Origin: Niastella sp. OAS944
GTDB lineage: Bacteria; Bacteroidota; Bacteroidia; Chitinophagales; Chitinophagaceae
NCBI GenBank assembly: GCA_024809215.1
Contig: JANUBW010000001.1
Span: forward strand, 2,274,841-2,338,840
Length of the DNA: 64,000 nt
Direction: 5' to 3'
In this document: positions 26,128-35,478 of the stretch, piece by piece
Layout: each line of letters starts with the position of its first letter
How positions within the stretch are numbered: position 1 is the stretch's first letter
Program-made: the position numbers and the translations under genes
The notes under the pieces: model-generated
Database searches by the model: none
What the model was told of the DNA's origin: nothing
What the model saw: only the letters and a program-made list of their open reading frames with translations

Positions 26128-26697
26128 ATGCTGTCGATAAATTTTGAGATCTATAAAGACCAGGATGAGTATCACACGGCGGTACCGGAGAAAACGCTCA
26201 TGAACCTTCTTGAAAATGATCCTGCTTTTACAGAGGAATTACTCAGGAAAAATCATAGAGGTCATTATGGTAAACTAACAATCAATTTTTACAATCATTC
26301 GCTGGTAGTGGCATCAGAAACCGTTTGGTGTTTACTGTTTGCCGTTCATTTGCAGGCCATCAAGGCCATAAAAAAAGGGGAAACGTTTCGTAATTTTCTA
26401 GAAAACGCTACCGGTGAGTATTTGACCTTTGATTACGTAGATGCACGTACAACAGGTGTTCGCATCAGGTATTTTGGTATTATGCGATATGAAGATGACA
26501 ATGAAAATGATGTTTATGTATCGCGCACCGATTACATGAAAGGGGAGATCATTGTTCCTAAGAATGTATACATAACAGAAATGCTGAACTGCATTTCACG
26601 ATTTATCGAGTACAGGGAGCTGATAACGTGTACAGCCCCCGACGATTATTTTTTATCTGACTTTAAGAAAGAGGTGGAGGCCCTGAAATTATCTTAA
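26128..26697 (+). CDS. Hypothetical protein next to the tRNA-like cluster
   Basis: 189 residues, no signal peptide or transmembrane segment, so probably cytoplasmic. I do not recognise a domain. It is acidic overall, with a central motif TFDYVDARTTGVRIRYFGIMRYEDDNEND-like stretch and aromatic-rich beta segments; the N-terminus (MLSINFEIYKDQDEY) gives no clue. The ATG lies only 12 nt after the terminator T-run and has no visible separate promoter, so expression may depend on read-through from the tRNA-like transcription unit. It is convergent with the LRR gene (11-nt gap). Confidence 0.75.
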   Translation: MLSINFEIYKDQDEYHTAVPEKTLMNLLENDPAFTEELLRKNHRGHYGKLTINFYNHSLVVASETVWCLLFAVHLQAIKAIKKGETFRNFLENATGEYLTFDYVDARTTGVRIRYFGIMRYEDDNENDVYVSRTDYMKGEIIVPKNVYITEMLNCISRFIEYRELITCTAPDDYFLSDFKKEVEALKLS

Positions 26698-26708
26698 AAT
26701 GTGCATCC

Positions 26709-27812
26709 TTATCTATACACACTCTTTATAGCCTTGCTATCTTCATGTGCAGGATAGGCCCCCGACTGGTACCTGCTCATTTCAAGACTGCCATTCCTTT
26801 TGCTCATTTCTTCTATAAGCTTGTTCCTCTCCGCTTCGGGCAGGTTCATTTTTCCCAGGTTCAGGTTTATAAGGCTTGGCTGACGCTCAATAAACGCAAC
26901 CAATAAGGCAGCCGATGCAGCAGATAATTCATTTGCTTTTGCCCCTAGCACTTTTGTTGAAGGCGCATAACCCAGGTCGAGGCTTTTTAAATTGCTATTT
27001 GCTTTTAACGTAGTAAATAATAACTCCATGCCTTTGCCGGTAATACCACAACTGGCCAGGCTCAATTCTTCCAACGTAGTATTAACTGCCAGTCCCGGCA
27101 CAAGTTCTGCCACACCCTCATCACCAATATTGTTTACGCTGAGGTATAGCGATCTCAGGTGTTTGTTATGGGCCAGCATTTTACCTGCATACTTCATTGC
27201 GGTGGCCGTAAGGTAATTGCCGCTGAGGTATAACCGCTCCACCGAGTCATTATTCTCCATGTATTCAAACAAAAGATGAAACCCCTCGCCTGCACAGGTA
27301 TTTACCAGGTCGAGCGTGCGCAATTGTTTATTACCAGCTAACATTTTTATAATAGCCGGCATACTTTCTGCACCAATGGGATTCCTTTTAAACCAAATGC
27401 TTTTTACATTGGGACTTGCTTCCACCGCTTCGCAAATAGCCTTGCAGCCTTCCTGCTCAATATAATTACAACCCAAATAAACGGTCTCAATAGAACTGTT
27501 GGCCGCTACCAGTTCTGCTACAGCAGCTGCCCCGGTATTGCCAAAAGCGTTGGTGCCTAACAGCAGGTGTTTTACCACCTGGTTGTTCATTAAAGGGGCA
27601 GCTACCAGCTCAAGCCCTCGTATGCCCAATTGTTGTTTGCACATATCTAAACGGCCATCGACAGTAATGGTGCCCACCGGAAAAGCAGTGTTTGCTTCGG
27701 GCAAGGGTGCATTGCTGTTTAAAAAGTCAATAACCGGTTGCAGGTTCTGTTGAGGAAAAGGAAAATCGGCTTTTACGTAATCAACAGGACATAGTATTTG
27801 ATTGGGTTGCAT
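26709..27812 (-). CDS. Leucine-rich repeat protein (ribonuclease-inhibitor type)
   Basis: 367 residues with about nine RI-type LRRs of 28-29 residues from about residue 60 to 340, visible as IETVYLGCNYIEQEG, LRTLDLVNT, VERLYLSGNYL, LRSLYLSVNNIGDEG, LEELSLASCGITGKG, LKSLDLG and LINLNLGKMNLPEAER. No signal peptide, so it should be a cytoplasmic binding scaffold. This repeat class is common in eukaryotes and patchy in bacteria, which hints at transfer, although base composition looks like its neighbours. It lies 27 nt after the SDR gene and is probably cotranscribed with it. Confidence 0.9.
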   Translation of the reverse strand: MQPNQILCPVDYVKADFPFPQQNLQPVIDFLNSNAPLPEANTAFPVGTITVDGRLDMCKQQLGIRGLELVAAPLMNNQVVKHLLLGTNAFGNTGAAAVAELVAANSSIETVYLGCNYIEQEGCKAICEAVEASPNVKSIWFKRNPIGAESMPAIIKMLAGNKQLRTLDLVNTCAGEGFHLLFEYMENNDSVERLYLSGNYLTATAMKYAGKMLAHNKHLRSLYLSVNNIGDEGVAELVPGLAVNTTLEELSLASCGITGKGMELLFTTLKANSNLKSLDLGYAPSTKVLGAKANELSAASAALLVAFIERQPSLINLNLGKMNLPEAERNKLIEEMSKRNGSLEMSRYQSGAYPAHEDSKAIKSVYR

Positions 27813-27839
27813 AAAAACAAGGTAGTTAATAGTTACAGT

Positions 27840-29297
27840 TTACCACGCATAGGGTACATAGTCTTTCAAAAAATGACCAAACAAAGGCAGGCCGGGTTGG
27901 GCCAGTCCGCTTACAATAGGATCATAAACTCTTGCCATACCATCGGTTTCATCGAGCGGTGGCACAAAGCCTTCTTCCTGATAGATGCGTTCTTTATCGG
28001 GATGCGGATTTTCCTGGGTGATCCAGCCCGTATCTACACTATTCATGAATATACCGCTCAATGCATAATCCTGTGCCGAGGTGCGGGTCATCATATTGAG
28101 CGCAGCCTTAGCCATATTTGTATGCGGATGAAAGGGCGTTTTGGAAGAACGATTGAACTGGCCTTCCATGGCCGATACATTTATAATAAATTTCCTTTCG
28201 AAAGGTGATCTTACCATCATCTCTTTCAATTGGCTGTTCAGCATAAACGGCGACGTTACATTCACCAACTGGGTTTCCAGCATTTCCACCGGCGGCACAT
28301 CTTCCAGCAGCAATTTCCAGCTGTTGCTTGCTCTTAAATCTATTTGCTGGCCATCTTTATCGTATTGATTAGCGGGGAACATGGTTTCGGCCTCATAGGG
28401 CAGCAGGTGTTGCTCCCAATGGCCCAACTGAAACTGGAATACCGTTGGCGATACCAGGCATTGTTGCAGATTGGCGGGCAGGGCCTGCACGCCGCTTTGC
28501 TCAAACTCGAACAGGTGTTTATAAAACTCAGCCGGCCGTTTTATAGTTTGCGCGGCATTGTTGATAATAATATCAAGATGTGTTTCCTGCTCCTGCAGGA
28601 ATTTTATAAAACTCCTAACCTGTACCAGGTTTCGCAAATCGAGTGAAACAATTTTCAGCCGGTGTGCCCAGTTTGCAAAATCTTTTTCTTCACCAAACCG
28701 CATGGCGCAGTCATTGGCAAACCGGGTGGTAACCCATACTTTGGCGCCATCGCGCAACATGCGTAATGCAGTAAGGTAACCGATCTTTATTCTTCCACCG
28801 GTTATCAACGCTATCCGGTCCTTCAAATCGGCCGTTTGTTGCCGGCGGATATAGTTAAGCTCAGCGCAGTTTGGACAAAGCTGGTGATAGAAAAAATGAA
28901 CTTTTTTGTAAGAGGTTTTACAGATATAACATTTCTGATATCCGGCCAGCTCGAGCGAGGCAGTAGTATCAAAACTTTTTTCGTCATTGGGCAGCTCATA
29001 TTTCTTATGCAATACAGTTTGGGTTAATACCAGTTTCTTATTGTATTGCTTCAACAGGTCTTGTTGCTGCGAGAGCTTCTTTACTTTTTGCGGTGACAGC
29101 AATTCAGTAGAAGTGATCAGCGGTTTTATTATTTCTTCAACCCGGTGTTGCTTGTTTTCTTTTTTGGCCCTTCGGTACAACTTGGTCACCAGGCCTTTCA
29201 ACATATGTGTATCCAGCGATTGCTCGGGGTCGCGCGATAATACCTGTAATACTTTTATACAGGCATCCCATTCCTCGCGGGTAAACTCATTTTTCAT
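27840..29297 (-). CDS. Large SDR-family oxidoreductase with N-terminal Cys4 motif, atypical active site
   Basis: 485 residues, longer than the usual 250. The N-terminal 160 residues hold a helical region and a zinc-ribbon-like motif (CYICKTS at about 120 and CPNC at about 143). The Rossmann part follows: TGGRIKIG (about 165-172, variant of TGxxxGIG), DLDLR-like segment at IVSLDLRNLVQ, and INNAAQT in place of NNAG. The active-site helix reads HTNMAKAALNMM near 394-405, so the YxxxK tyrosine is replaced by Thr (the Lys is kept). The catalytic Ser is likely in INVSAMEG. An NAD(P)-dependent reaction cannot be assumed. It is probably cotranscribed with the LRR gene. Confidence 0.88.
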   Translation of the reverse strand: MKNEFTREEWDACIKVLQVLSRDPEQSLDTHMLKGLVTKLYRRAKKENKQHRVEEIIKPLITSTELLSPQKVKKLSQQQDLLKQYNKKLVLTQTVLHKKYELPNDEKSFDTTASLELAGYQKCYICKTSYKKVHFFYHQLCPNCAELNYIRRQQTADLKDRIALITGGRIKIGYLTALRMLRDGAKVWVTTRFANDCAMRFGEEKDFANWAHRLKIVSLDLRNLVQVRSFIKFLQEQETHLDIIINNAAQTIKRPAEFYKHLFEFEQSGVQALPANLQQCLVSPTVFQFQLGHWEQHLLPYEAETMFPANQYDKDGQQIDLRASNSWKLLLEDVPPVEMLETQLVNVTSPFMLNSQLKEMMVRSPFERKFIINVSAMEGQFNRSSKTPFHPHTNMAKAALNMMTRTSAQDYALSGIFMNSVDTGWITQENPHPDKERIYQEEGFVPPLDETDGMARVYDPIVSGLAQPGLPLFGHFLKDYVPYAW

Positions 29298-29315
29298 AGT
29301 TCGGTTTGTGTAAGG

Positions 29316-30260
29316 TTATGCGGTTGTTTTCATAGCGCTCCGCAACAGCGCTTCGGTTTCTACATTTGAAAATTCTTTCATTAACATTTCTTCCAACTGC
29401 TCTATTTCATCAACCACTATTGAATTTTTCCGCTTGCCAAAATACAAGCTATTTTCTATTGGTGTATAACCTTCCCATATTTTTGTTATGTGGCCTTCGG
29501 CAAATGCTTCGCGGCAAAGAAATTCAGGCAACACCGCCAGGCCTTCTCCTTCGCTCAAACACCTGATGATAGAGAATTTGTTTGGCAGAATATAATTTGG
29601 GAAAAAATCAGGTTGTTGTTTGAAATTTTCTTCCCAAAACTTATTTAACAACTTAAGATCAGAGGCGGTGTTATACCAGATCTGCTCTTTTAGCCAGTGT
29701 TTTAGTTCTTCAGTTGTAATGGCATTAAAATCGGGCAGCGTATTTACATCAACTTTCTTACCAGCCACCAACACTAGTTTTTCTATAGTAAACGGCTCAA
29801 AAGTAAGTAAGCGATTGTCGCTTACCGTTGAAGTTAGTATTAAGTCAAGCGCCCCTTTTTCGAGCGACTGGGTAAGCTGATCGTTTGCCTCAAACTCCAT
29901 AATTAAATTGAATGGCAGGTGCGGAATATGTTTCTCCAGCGCCTGCTGAAAGGTTTCTACACACATACCAACGGCTACGGTAGCCCTATCCTGCCCCGCC
30001 TTCTTTTTAAAACGGGTCTCAATATCTTCCAACCCTGTTAATAACGTAATCACCTGCTGGTACAGTTGATGCCCTTTTTCAGTTGGTACCATTTTACGGG
30101 CGGTACGCTCAAACAGCGGGAAGCCGGTATACGTTTCCAACGCATTTAAATGAAGCCCTACCCCGGGCTGCGTCATATAAAGATGTTTGGCCGCCCCACT
30201 CATTGTTCCGGTTTCATAAATGGCCTTGAACGTCCGGAACCACTCAAAATTCGACTGCAT
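29316..30260 (-). CDS. LysR-family transcriptional regulator
   Basis: 314 residues: winged helix-turn-helix (1-60, FRTFKAIYETGTMSGAAKHLYMTQPGVGLHL) and a periplasmic-binding-protein-like effector domain (about 90-295, TVAVGMCVETFQQAL, GEGLAVLPEFLC). It is divergent from the MdaB-like gene at 30359-30979, the standard arrangement for a LysR regulator controlling a quinone reductase. It lies 18 nt upstream of the SDR gene on the same strand, so the SDR and LRR genes may belong to its operon. The effector is unknown. Confidence 0.94.
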   Translation of the reverse strand: MQSNFEWFRTFKAIYETGTMSGAAKHLYMTQPGVGLHLNALETYTGFPLFERTARKMVPTEKGHQLYQQVITLLTGLEDIETRFKKKAGQDRATVAVGMCVETFQQALEKHIPHLPFNLIMEFEANDQLTQSLEKGALDLILTSTVSDNRLLTFEPFTIEKLVLVAGKKVDVNTLPDFNAITTEELKHWLKEQIWYNTASDLKLLNKFWEENFKQQPDFFPNYILPNKFSIIRCLSEGEGLAVLPEFLCREAFAEGHITKIWEGYTPIENSLYFGKRKNSIVVDEIEQLEEMLMKEFSNVETEALLRSAMKTTA

Positions 30261-30321
30261 TTATAATTAAATTTATACTTAAAGCAAATTTAAGTTATTT
30301 TTCTTATACCTATTCCCCTTC

Positions 30322-30329
30322 TAATTTTG
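30322..30329 (+). promoter_or_regulatory. Promoter -7 element of the MdaB-like gene
   Basis: TAATTTTG matches TAnnTTTG and lies 29 nt before the ATG at 30359. The AT-rich stretch upstream in the divergent region could hold the LysR site (T-N11-A type), but no clean dyad is seen. Confidence 0.5.
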
Positions 30330-30358
30330 TATCCGTAAAGCAAAAACAAAGAATAAAA

Positions 30359-30979
30359 ATGAAAAAGATATTCGTAATCAATGGGGGACAGGTATTCGCA
30401 CACTCACAGGGCTTGTTTAACAAAACGCTGCTGGAGCTAGATAAAGCATTCTTTACCAATGAGAAAGGCTTTGAATTTAAGTATACCGACATAAACGAGG
30501 CCTATGACCTCGACGAGGAAGTACAGAAATATGTATGGGCCGATGTGATCATTTACCATTTTCCCGCCTGGTGGATGGGCATGCCTTACGGCCTGAAGGA
30601 ATATATTGATAAAGTATTCACCGCCGGGCATCGTACAGGGCTGTATTACAGCGATGGCCGTAAGTTAGATAACCCGGCCATTAACTATGGCACAGGGGGC
30701 ATGTTGCAGGGCCGGCAATATATGGTAACCACTTCATGGAATGCACCTGATACTGCTTTTACCCTGCCCGGTGAATTTTTCAAAGAACGCAGTGTTGATG
30801 ACGGCATCCTGTTCGGATTTCACCGCATGAATGAATTTGTAAGTTTACAGGCACTGGAAAGTTTTCACTTTCATGATGTGGAGAAGAACAACAATGCCGA
30901 GAAAATGAAAGTGCATACAGCCAATTACCTCAAACACCTGAATAAAGTGTTTCAGTTGCAACCAGCTGAACTGAATTAA
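30359..30979 (+). CDS. MdaB-like NADPH:quinone oxidoreductase
   Basis: 206 residues of the flavodoxin-fold NAD(P)H dehydrogenase (quinone) family. MdaB-type motifs: KKIFVINGG at the N-terminus, YHFPAWWMGMPYGLKEYIDKVF (about 65-86), and FGFHRMNEFVSLQALESFHFHD (about 156-177). The enzyme reduces quinones by two electrons using FAD and NADPH in the cytoplasm, a defence against redox-cycling compounds. It is divergent from the LysR gene and followed by a hairpin at 30987-31008. Confidence 0.93.
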   Translation: MKKIFVINGGQVFAHSQGLFNKTLLELDKAFFTNEKGFEFKYTDINEAYDLDEEVQKYVWADVIIYHFPAWWMGMPYGLKEYIDKVFTAGHRTGLYYSDGRKLDNPAINYGTGGMLQGRQYMVTTSWNAPDTAFTLPGEFFKERSVDDGILFGFHRMNEFVSLQALESFHFHDVEKNNNAEKMKVHTANYLKHLNKVFQLQPAELN

Positions 30980-30986
30980 ATATAGA

Positions 30987-31008
30987 ACCCCGACGATACT
31001 GCCGGGGT
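30987..31008 (+). terminator. Hairpin between convergent genes
   Basis: ACCCCG/CGGGGT with a 10-nt loop, 8 nt past the MdaB-like stop. The following sequence is only moderately T-rich (CTAACATTTTAT), so termination efficiency is uncertain. Confidence 0.6.
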
Positions 31009-31016
31009 CTAACATT

Positions 31017-31229
31017 TTATTTGTTTTTTTCCTGATCTTTCGGTGCCCGGTAGTTGCACTCGAAATAAATATAACCCAATATACAGGCAGCTGAAACTAT
31101 ACCATAGGCGGCAGCGCCGCCCGAAAGTCCGTAATTAGTGGATGTTGAATTTTCTGCATACCTGCTTATGTATCCAATGGAAACAAGGAACAAAATAAAA
31201 AGAAAAGATTTGATGATTACAGGTTTCAT
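31017..31229 (-). CDS. Small membrane protein
   Basis: 70 residues: two hydrophobic segments (about 5-22, IIKSFLFILFLVSIGYI, and 38-56, AAAYGIVSAACILGYIYF) and a charged C-terminus (APKDQEKNK). The function is unknown. It begins 43 nt after the end of the T9SS surface-protein gene on the same strand and may be read through from it. Confidence 0.65.
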   Translation of the reverse strand: MKPVIIKSFLFILFLVSIGYISRYAENSTSTNYGLSGGAAAYGIVSAACILGYIYFECNYRAPKDQEKNK

Positions 31230-31272
31230 TGATCAGTTGTTTATAAGGTTTACGTGTAAATATAAAAAAGGT

Positions 31273-34200
31273 CTATCTCACCAGCGTAACAGTTCCTTTC
31301 TTTACAAAAGCTTCGCCAGTAGGGCAATGCACCTGAATCACATATACATATGATTCGGTAGGTTGTGGAATACCGTTAAAAGTGCCATCCCATTTTGATG
31401 AAGCATCGGCCGGAACAAAGTTTTTGCGCTCAAATAGCTTAATGCCAAAGCGATTATAAATTGCCATATAGTCCACCCGCGAAATGCCTTTTACGCTAAA
31501 TACGTCATTTCTTCCATCACCGTTTGGCGTGAATGCATTGGGTATTCGAACATACACTTCGCCACAAGCTATTTTAACCAGTACCTCATCTTCGGCTTCG
31601 CAGCCTTTTTGTGTTGCTACTTTTATAGTATACCGGGTGTCTGCTTCGGGCCGGCATACCGGCGAAGCACAATTGGTACAATTTAAATAAGTGCCCGGTG
31701 TCCACCGCCATCTTGTTACATTACTGCTTACCACAGGCTTCAGTTGCACATCTTCGCCCGGTTTTAATTCTACATCGGACCCGGCCTCTACAGTGGGTAA
31801 TGGATTTACCGTAATAACTACCGAGGCGGTATCGGTAAAGCAATTGTATTTATCGGCCCCTACTACTGTATACTCAGTTGTTTGTTTGGGCGCTGCTATA
31901 GTTGCAGCAGCGCTGGTATTACTTAAACCATCGGTGATATTGATCCACGTAAACAGATCGGTGCCGGTAGCTCTCAATTCAATTGTTTTGCCCTCACAGA
32001 TCTCAGCCGGTGGTGACACCTGTATGGTAAACGGATGTTTAACAGTGAGTGTATAATCAGTAGAACCACTGCAGCCATTCCCATCAACACCTGTAACATG
32101 GTAAGTAGTGGTTTGCGGCGGCGTTGCCAGCGGAGCACTGCTTTGCACATCGCTTAAACCCGTGCCGGGCGACCAGGTATACGTATTGGCGCCGCCAGCC
32201 GATAATTGAAATGGTTTTGATAAACAGGCAATGCCATTGGCCGGGTTTACGGTGATCACCGGGTTGGGATGAATAACCACCTTATCGGCTATACCCGCAT
32301 TTTGCATACAACCATTTGAATCTATCACTAATAAAGTTGGCGAGAATGTACCCGGTTGCGCATATACATGCGATACATTATTGTTCCTCACCTGCGAGGT
32401 TGTACCATCGCCATAATCCCAGGTAAAACCTTTTGCATGAAGGCCCGCTAAGCTCCAGTTCATGGTAGCACCGGGACAACCTTCTAATCTACCAATTGGC
32501 GATGTTGTAAATGCAGGGGTTGAAATGTTTATTGAATCAACGTAACGCAATATCTGTCCGCTGGGATCTTTTGCAGTAAGGGTAATATAATATTTACCTG
32601 CTTTATCATATACGTGGGTAGTATTGCGCATATGACCGGCTGTGGTGCCGTCGCCAAAGTTCCAACGAATGCTATCTACATTACTAAATGGTACACTAAA
32701 ATTAACCAGCATGGGCAGGCAATTGTTTTGCCCTATTAATGTGCTGGTATAACTAAGCCAGCTATTGACAGTTATCATAAGGGTATATTCACTTGAACAA
32801 CCGGTAACCGGGTCAGTAGCTGTAAGTTTAACATTGTATTTTCCCGGGTTTATAAATGTATGTTGTGGCGAATTAAGGGTAGACTGACCGCCATCGTCAA
32901 AGTCCCATTTATATGTTGCCCGGTAATAACCATAATCGTTTGTATTGTTATAGAAATACACGGTAGTATTAAATGGAATAACGGTGTTACTTGCAGAAAA
33001 GGCAGCTTGTGGCCCGTTTACTCTTGCATAATTGGAAGCCTGGGAAGAGCTAAGTGTACAGCCTGCTGCATCGGTCACCCTTAATGTTACATTATAATTT
33101 CCCGGGCCGTTATAGGTATGATTTACCGTGCCGCCCTGTTGGTTTGAAACGGCTTGACCATCGCCCCAAAACCACTCCCATTTTACTATGCGGTTTCCGG
33201 TATTAACCTTTGAGGTATCCTCAAATTGAACAGGAGTATTAAAGCAAACATTGCTATTGAGAATGCGGAAACCGGCCTTGCTGCTATTTACCACCAGCGG
33301 AATATAATTTGTTGTATCGAGGCAACCGTGCAGCGATTCCTGCAATATCATTCGCAAACCGGTTTTACCAGGCACGAAATTAGATAACTTACCGTTGTGT
33401 TGAAACCGATTTACAATATTATTACCGGCATCATTGGTTCCACTAAAAGTTGAGCCATCACCGTATTCAATTTTATTAAAATAAAAGTCTGCAGTATACG
33501 ATTCATACGGTGTTCGCGGCAGGTTGGTTAATGTAAAATCAAAAGCATCATTAGAACAAACCTGCATTTTAGGCGCGCTAAGTACAGGCGATGGCTTTAG
33601 GTAAACATAAACGGATCCCGAATCTGTTACAGTACATTGCCCTTTTGTAACTGTGAGTTTTACAGTATATTTTCCGGTAGCGCTGTACCTGTGTTTTAGC
33701 TGAGGCACATCGGTATTGAAAGTGGTGGTTTGCCCATCACCAAAATTCCATACCCATTTTTCAGCATTACCCGAAGCCTGGCCAAATGTTACTTCATCGC
33801 GTACATCACATGAGTTTGCTATGTTATTGATAGCTGGAACAGGGCCCAATACGGTTATATAATCAACCTTGGTGACCGTATCGGCGCATCCATTGTTATT
33901 GGTAATAAGTCTGATAGTATACGTACCTATGCCGGGAAACAGGTATGTAAATATGTCGGCATAATTGCGGCCAACCGAAATGCCATTTACATACCAATAC
34001 TGATCAACATACGTTGATGGTGGGGCATTTGACTTACCTTCAAAGACCACCAGGTTACCACAGACCGATGTGCCGGTGCGGGAAGTGAACGAACCCCGGT
34101 AAGTTTCCCTTATATCAATAGAGTTATAAAAATAAGCAATGCCATTACATCCATTGTCTGCTACAAATTCAAGTCTTACCGAATGCGAGCCAACCGAGGT

Positions 34201-35451
34201 AAATGTATAAGTAGGCTCAGGGTCTGTTGAAATAACGCTGTTATCAAACACCCACTTATAACTAACAATATTACCAGGATAAGGTCTTGCTTTAAAACTA
34301 AGCGTAACAGGGCCACAAACCGAAATATTACGATTTTGGTATTGGGGCGTTGTGCAATCGATGGTTGCCGAAGGCGCTCTTACTTCTATACTATTAAAAG
34401 CCGTTTTCGAACAGCCTGCCGCATTGTATACCCGAAGACCTACATATGTTGCCGTGGAGGTATTATAAGTATGGTTTACTACTTTGGTAGTGGCATCTGC
34501 CTTCCCCATGTAACCATTATAGGTGTCTAAATCCCATTCCCAGGCTACCGCATCGGCGGTGGTATCTTTAAACTCTACCCGCCCCGGTGGACCGCACAAG
34601 TCTTTCAGATCAATTACAAAACCATTCAGTTTTGGCGGATCATACACTGTAAAGGAACGGGTTACCTGCTGTACGCAGGTGCCGTAGGTGGCGGTAAGCT
34701 TTATAGTATGTGCACCCGTTGTATTATAGGCGTTGGTGAAGTCTTTGCTCCAGTAATTATTATATTGAACGCCGTCGAGCTCCCAATCAATACGGGTTGG
34801 GTTGGGCGAACAGATGCCACTTATGCTTGTATTTACATCTTTGCAAATAAGCGCAGGCACCTGTACATCCGTTGAAAAATTAGCTACGTTTATAGAATTG
34901 CTTTGTGTTTTTGTAACCGAACATCCATCGGCATTGGTGGCCGTTAGCTTTACAGTATACGCCCCTTTTTTATTAAAAGCGTAGGAAGGGTTTTCGGTAG
35001 TAGTAGTTTGTCCGTCGCCAAAATCCCACAAATAAGTCAATGGTACCTGGGCCTTGCTTTTATTGGTGAATTGTATGGGATCGCTTACATCACATAAAAA
35101 CTGTTTGTTGGCTTCAAAATCGGCTGAAATGGAAGGCAGAACAGTTATAAGATTGTCCTTTACTACTGAGTAATGACAGCCATAATTATTCTTTACCGTA
35201 AGCCTTACCGTTGCAGGCTGTACATTGCTGTAAGTATGATTGATAGATGCAGAAGATGTTTGACCTGTATAGCCGTCGCCATAATCCCAATAGTAGCTGG
35301 CAACATAACCACTGCCTGGTTGTGCATTGGCAGTAAACCGCACATCTACCGGCGAACAACCTTTTACAACACTGGCAGTAAAATCGGCACCCGGCTTTTT
35401 GTACACTTCAATTTGCATGGTACGGGTTGAAGTTTGGGTGCCCTGGGTCAC
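31273..35451 (-). CDS. PKD-repeat T9SS type B surface protein, main part after an in-frame stop
   Basis: The 1,392-residue remainder of a large cell-surface protein whose N-terminus lies in 35479-35730. It consists of about a dozen PKD-type beta-sandwich repeats, recognised by YYWDYGDG, YLWDFGDG, WVWNFGDG, WEWFWGDG, YKWDFDDG, IRWNFGDG and FTWDYGDG, some degenerate, then MBG/Ig-like repeats, and ends in a gliding-motility-type C-terminal domain (T9SS type B, from IPNAFTPNGDGRNDVF, with YNRFGIKLFER and WDGTFNG). Such proteins are exported by T9SS and serve as adhesins or gliding components. The ATG used here has no signal peptide, so if the amber codon is real, this part is not exportable alone. 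Confidence 0.85.
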   Translation of the reverse strand: MTQGTQTSTRTMQIEVYKKPGADFTASVVKGCSPVDVRFTANAQPGSGYVASYYWDYGDGYTGQTSSASINHTYSNVQPATVRLTVKNNYGCHYSVVKDNLITVLPSISADFEANKQFLCDVSDPIQFTNKSKAQVPLTYLWDFGDGQTTTTENPSYAFNKKGAYTVKLTATNADGCSVTKTQSNSINVANFSTDVQVPALICKDVNTSISGICSPNPTRIDWELDGVQYNNYWSKDFTNAYNTTGAHTIKLTATYGTCVQQVTRSFTVYDPPKLNGFVIDLKDLCGPPGRVEFKDTTADAVAWEWDLDTYNGYMGKADATTKVVNHTYNTSTATYVGLRVYNAAGCSKTAFNSIEVRAPSATIDCTTPQYQNRNISVCGPVTLSFKARPYPGNIVSYKWVFDNSVISTDPEPTYTFTSVGSHSVRLEFVADNGCNGIAYFYNSIDIRETYRGSFTSRTGTSVCGNLVVFEGKSNAPPSTYVDQYWYVNGISVGRNYADIFTYLFPGIGTYTIRLITNNNGCADTVTKVDYITVLGPVPAINNIANSCDVRDEVTFGQASGNAEKWVWNFGDGQTTTFNTDVPQLKHRYSATGKYTVKLTVTKGQCTVTDSGSVYVYLKPSPVLSAPKMQVCSNDAFDFTLTNLPRTPYESYTADFYFNKIEYGDGSTFSGTNDAGNNIVNRFQHNGKLSNFVPGKTGLRMILQESLHGCLDTTNYIPLVVNSSKAGFRILNSNVCFNTPVQFEDTSKVNTGNRIVKWEWFWGDGQAVSNQQGGTVNHTYNGPGNYNVTLRVTDAAGCTLSSSQASNYARVNGPQAAFSASNTVIPFNTTVYFYNNTNDYGYYRATYKWDFDDGGQSTLNSPQHTFINPGKYNVKLTATDPVTGCSSEYTLMITVNSWLSYTSTLIGQNNCLPMLVNFSVPFSNVDSIRWNFGDGTTAGHMRNTTHVYDKAGKYYITLTAKDPSGQILRYVDSINISTPAFTTSPIGRLEGCPGATMNWSLAGLHAKGFTWDYGDGTTSQVRNNNVSHVYAQPGTFSPTLLVIDSNGCMQNAGIADKVVIHPNPVITVNPANGIACLSKPFQLSAGGANTYTWSPGTGLSDVQSSAPLATPPQTTTYHVTGVDGNGCSGSTDYTLTVKHPFTIQVSPPAEICEGKTIELRATGTDLFTWINITDGLSNTSAAATIAAPKQTTEYTVVGADKYNCFTDTASVVITVNPLPTVEAGSDVELKPGEDVQLKPVVSSNVTRWRWTPGTYLNCTNCASPVCRPEADTRYTIKVATQKGCEAEDEVLVKIACGEVYVRIPNAFTPNGDGRNDVFSVKGISRVDYMAIYNRFGIKLFERKNFVPADASSKWDGTFNGIPQPTESYVYVIQVHCPTGEAFVKKGTVTLVR

Positions 35452-35478
35452 TGTTAAAGTAACCGTATAAGGCTGCTC

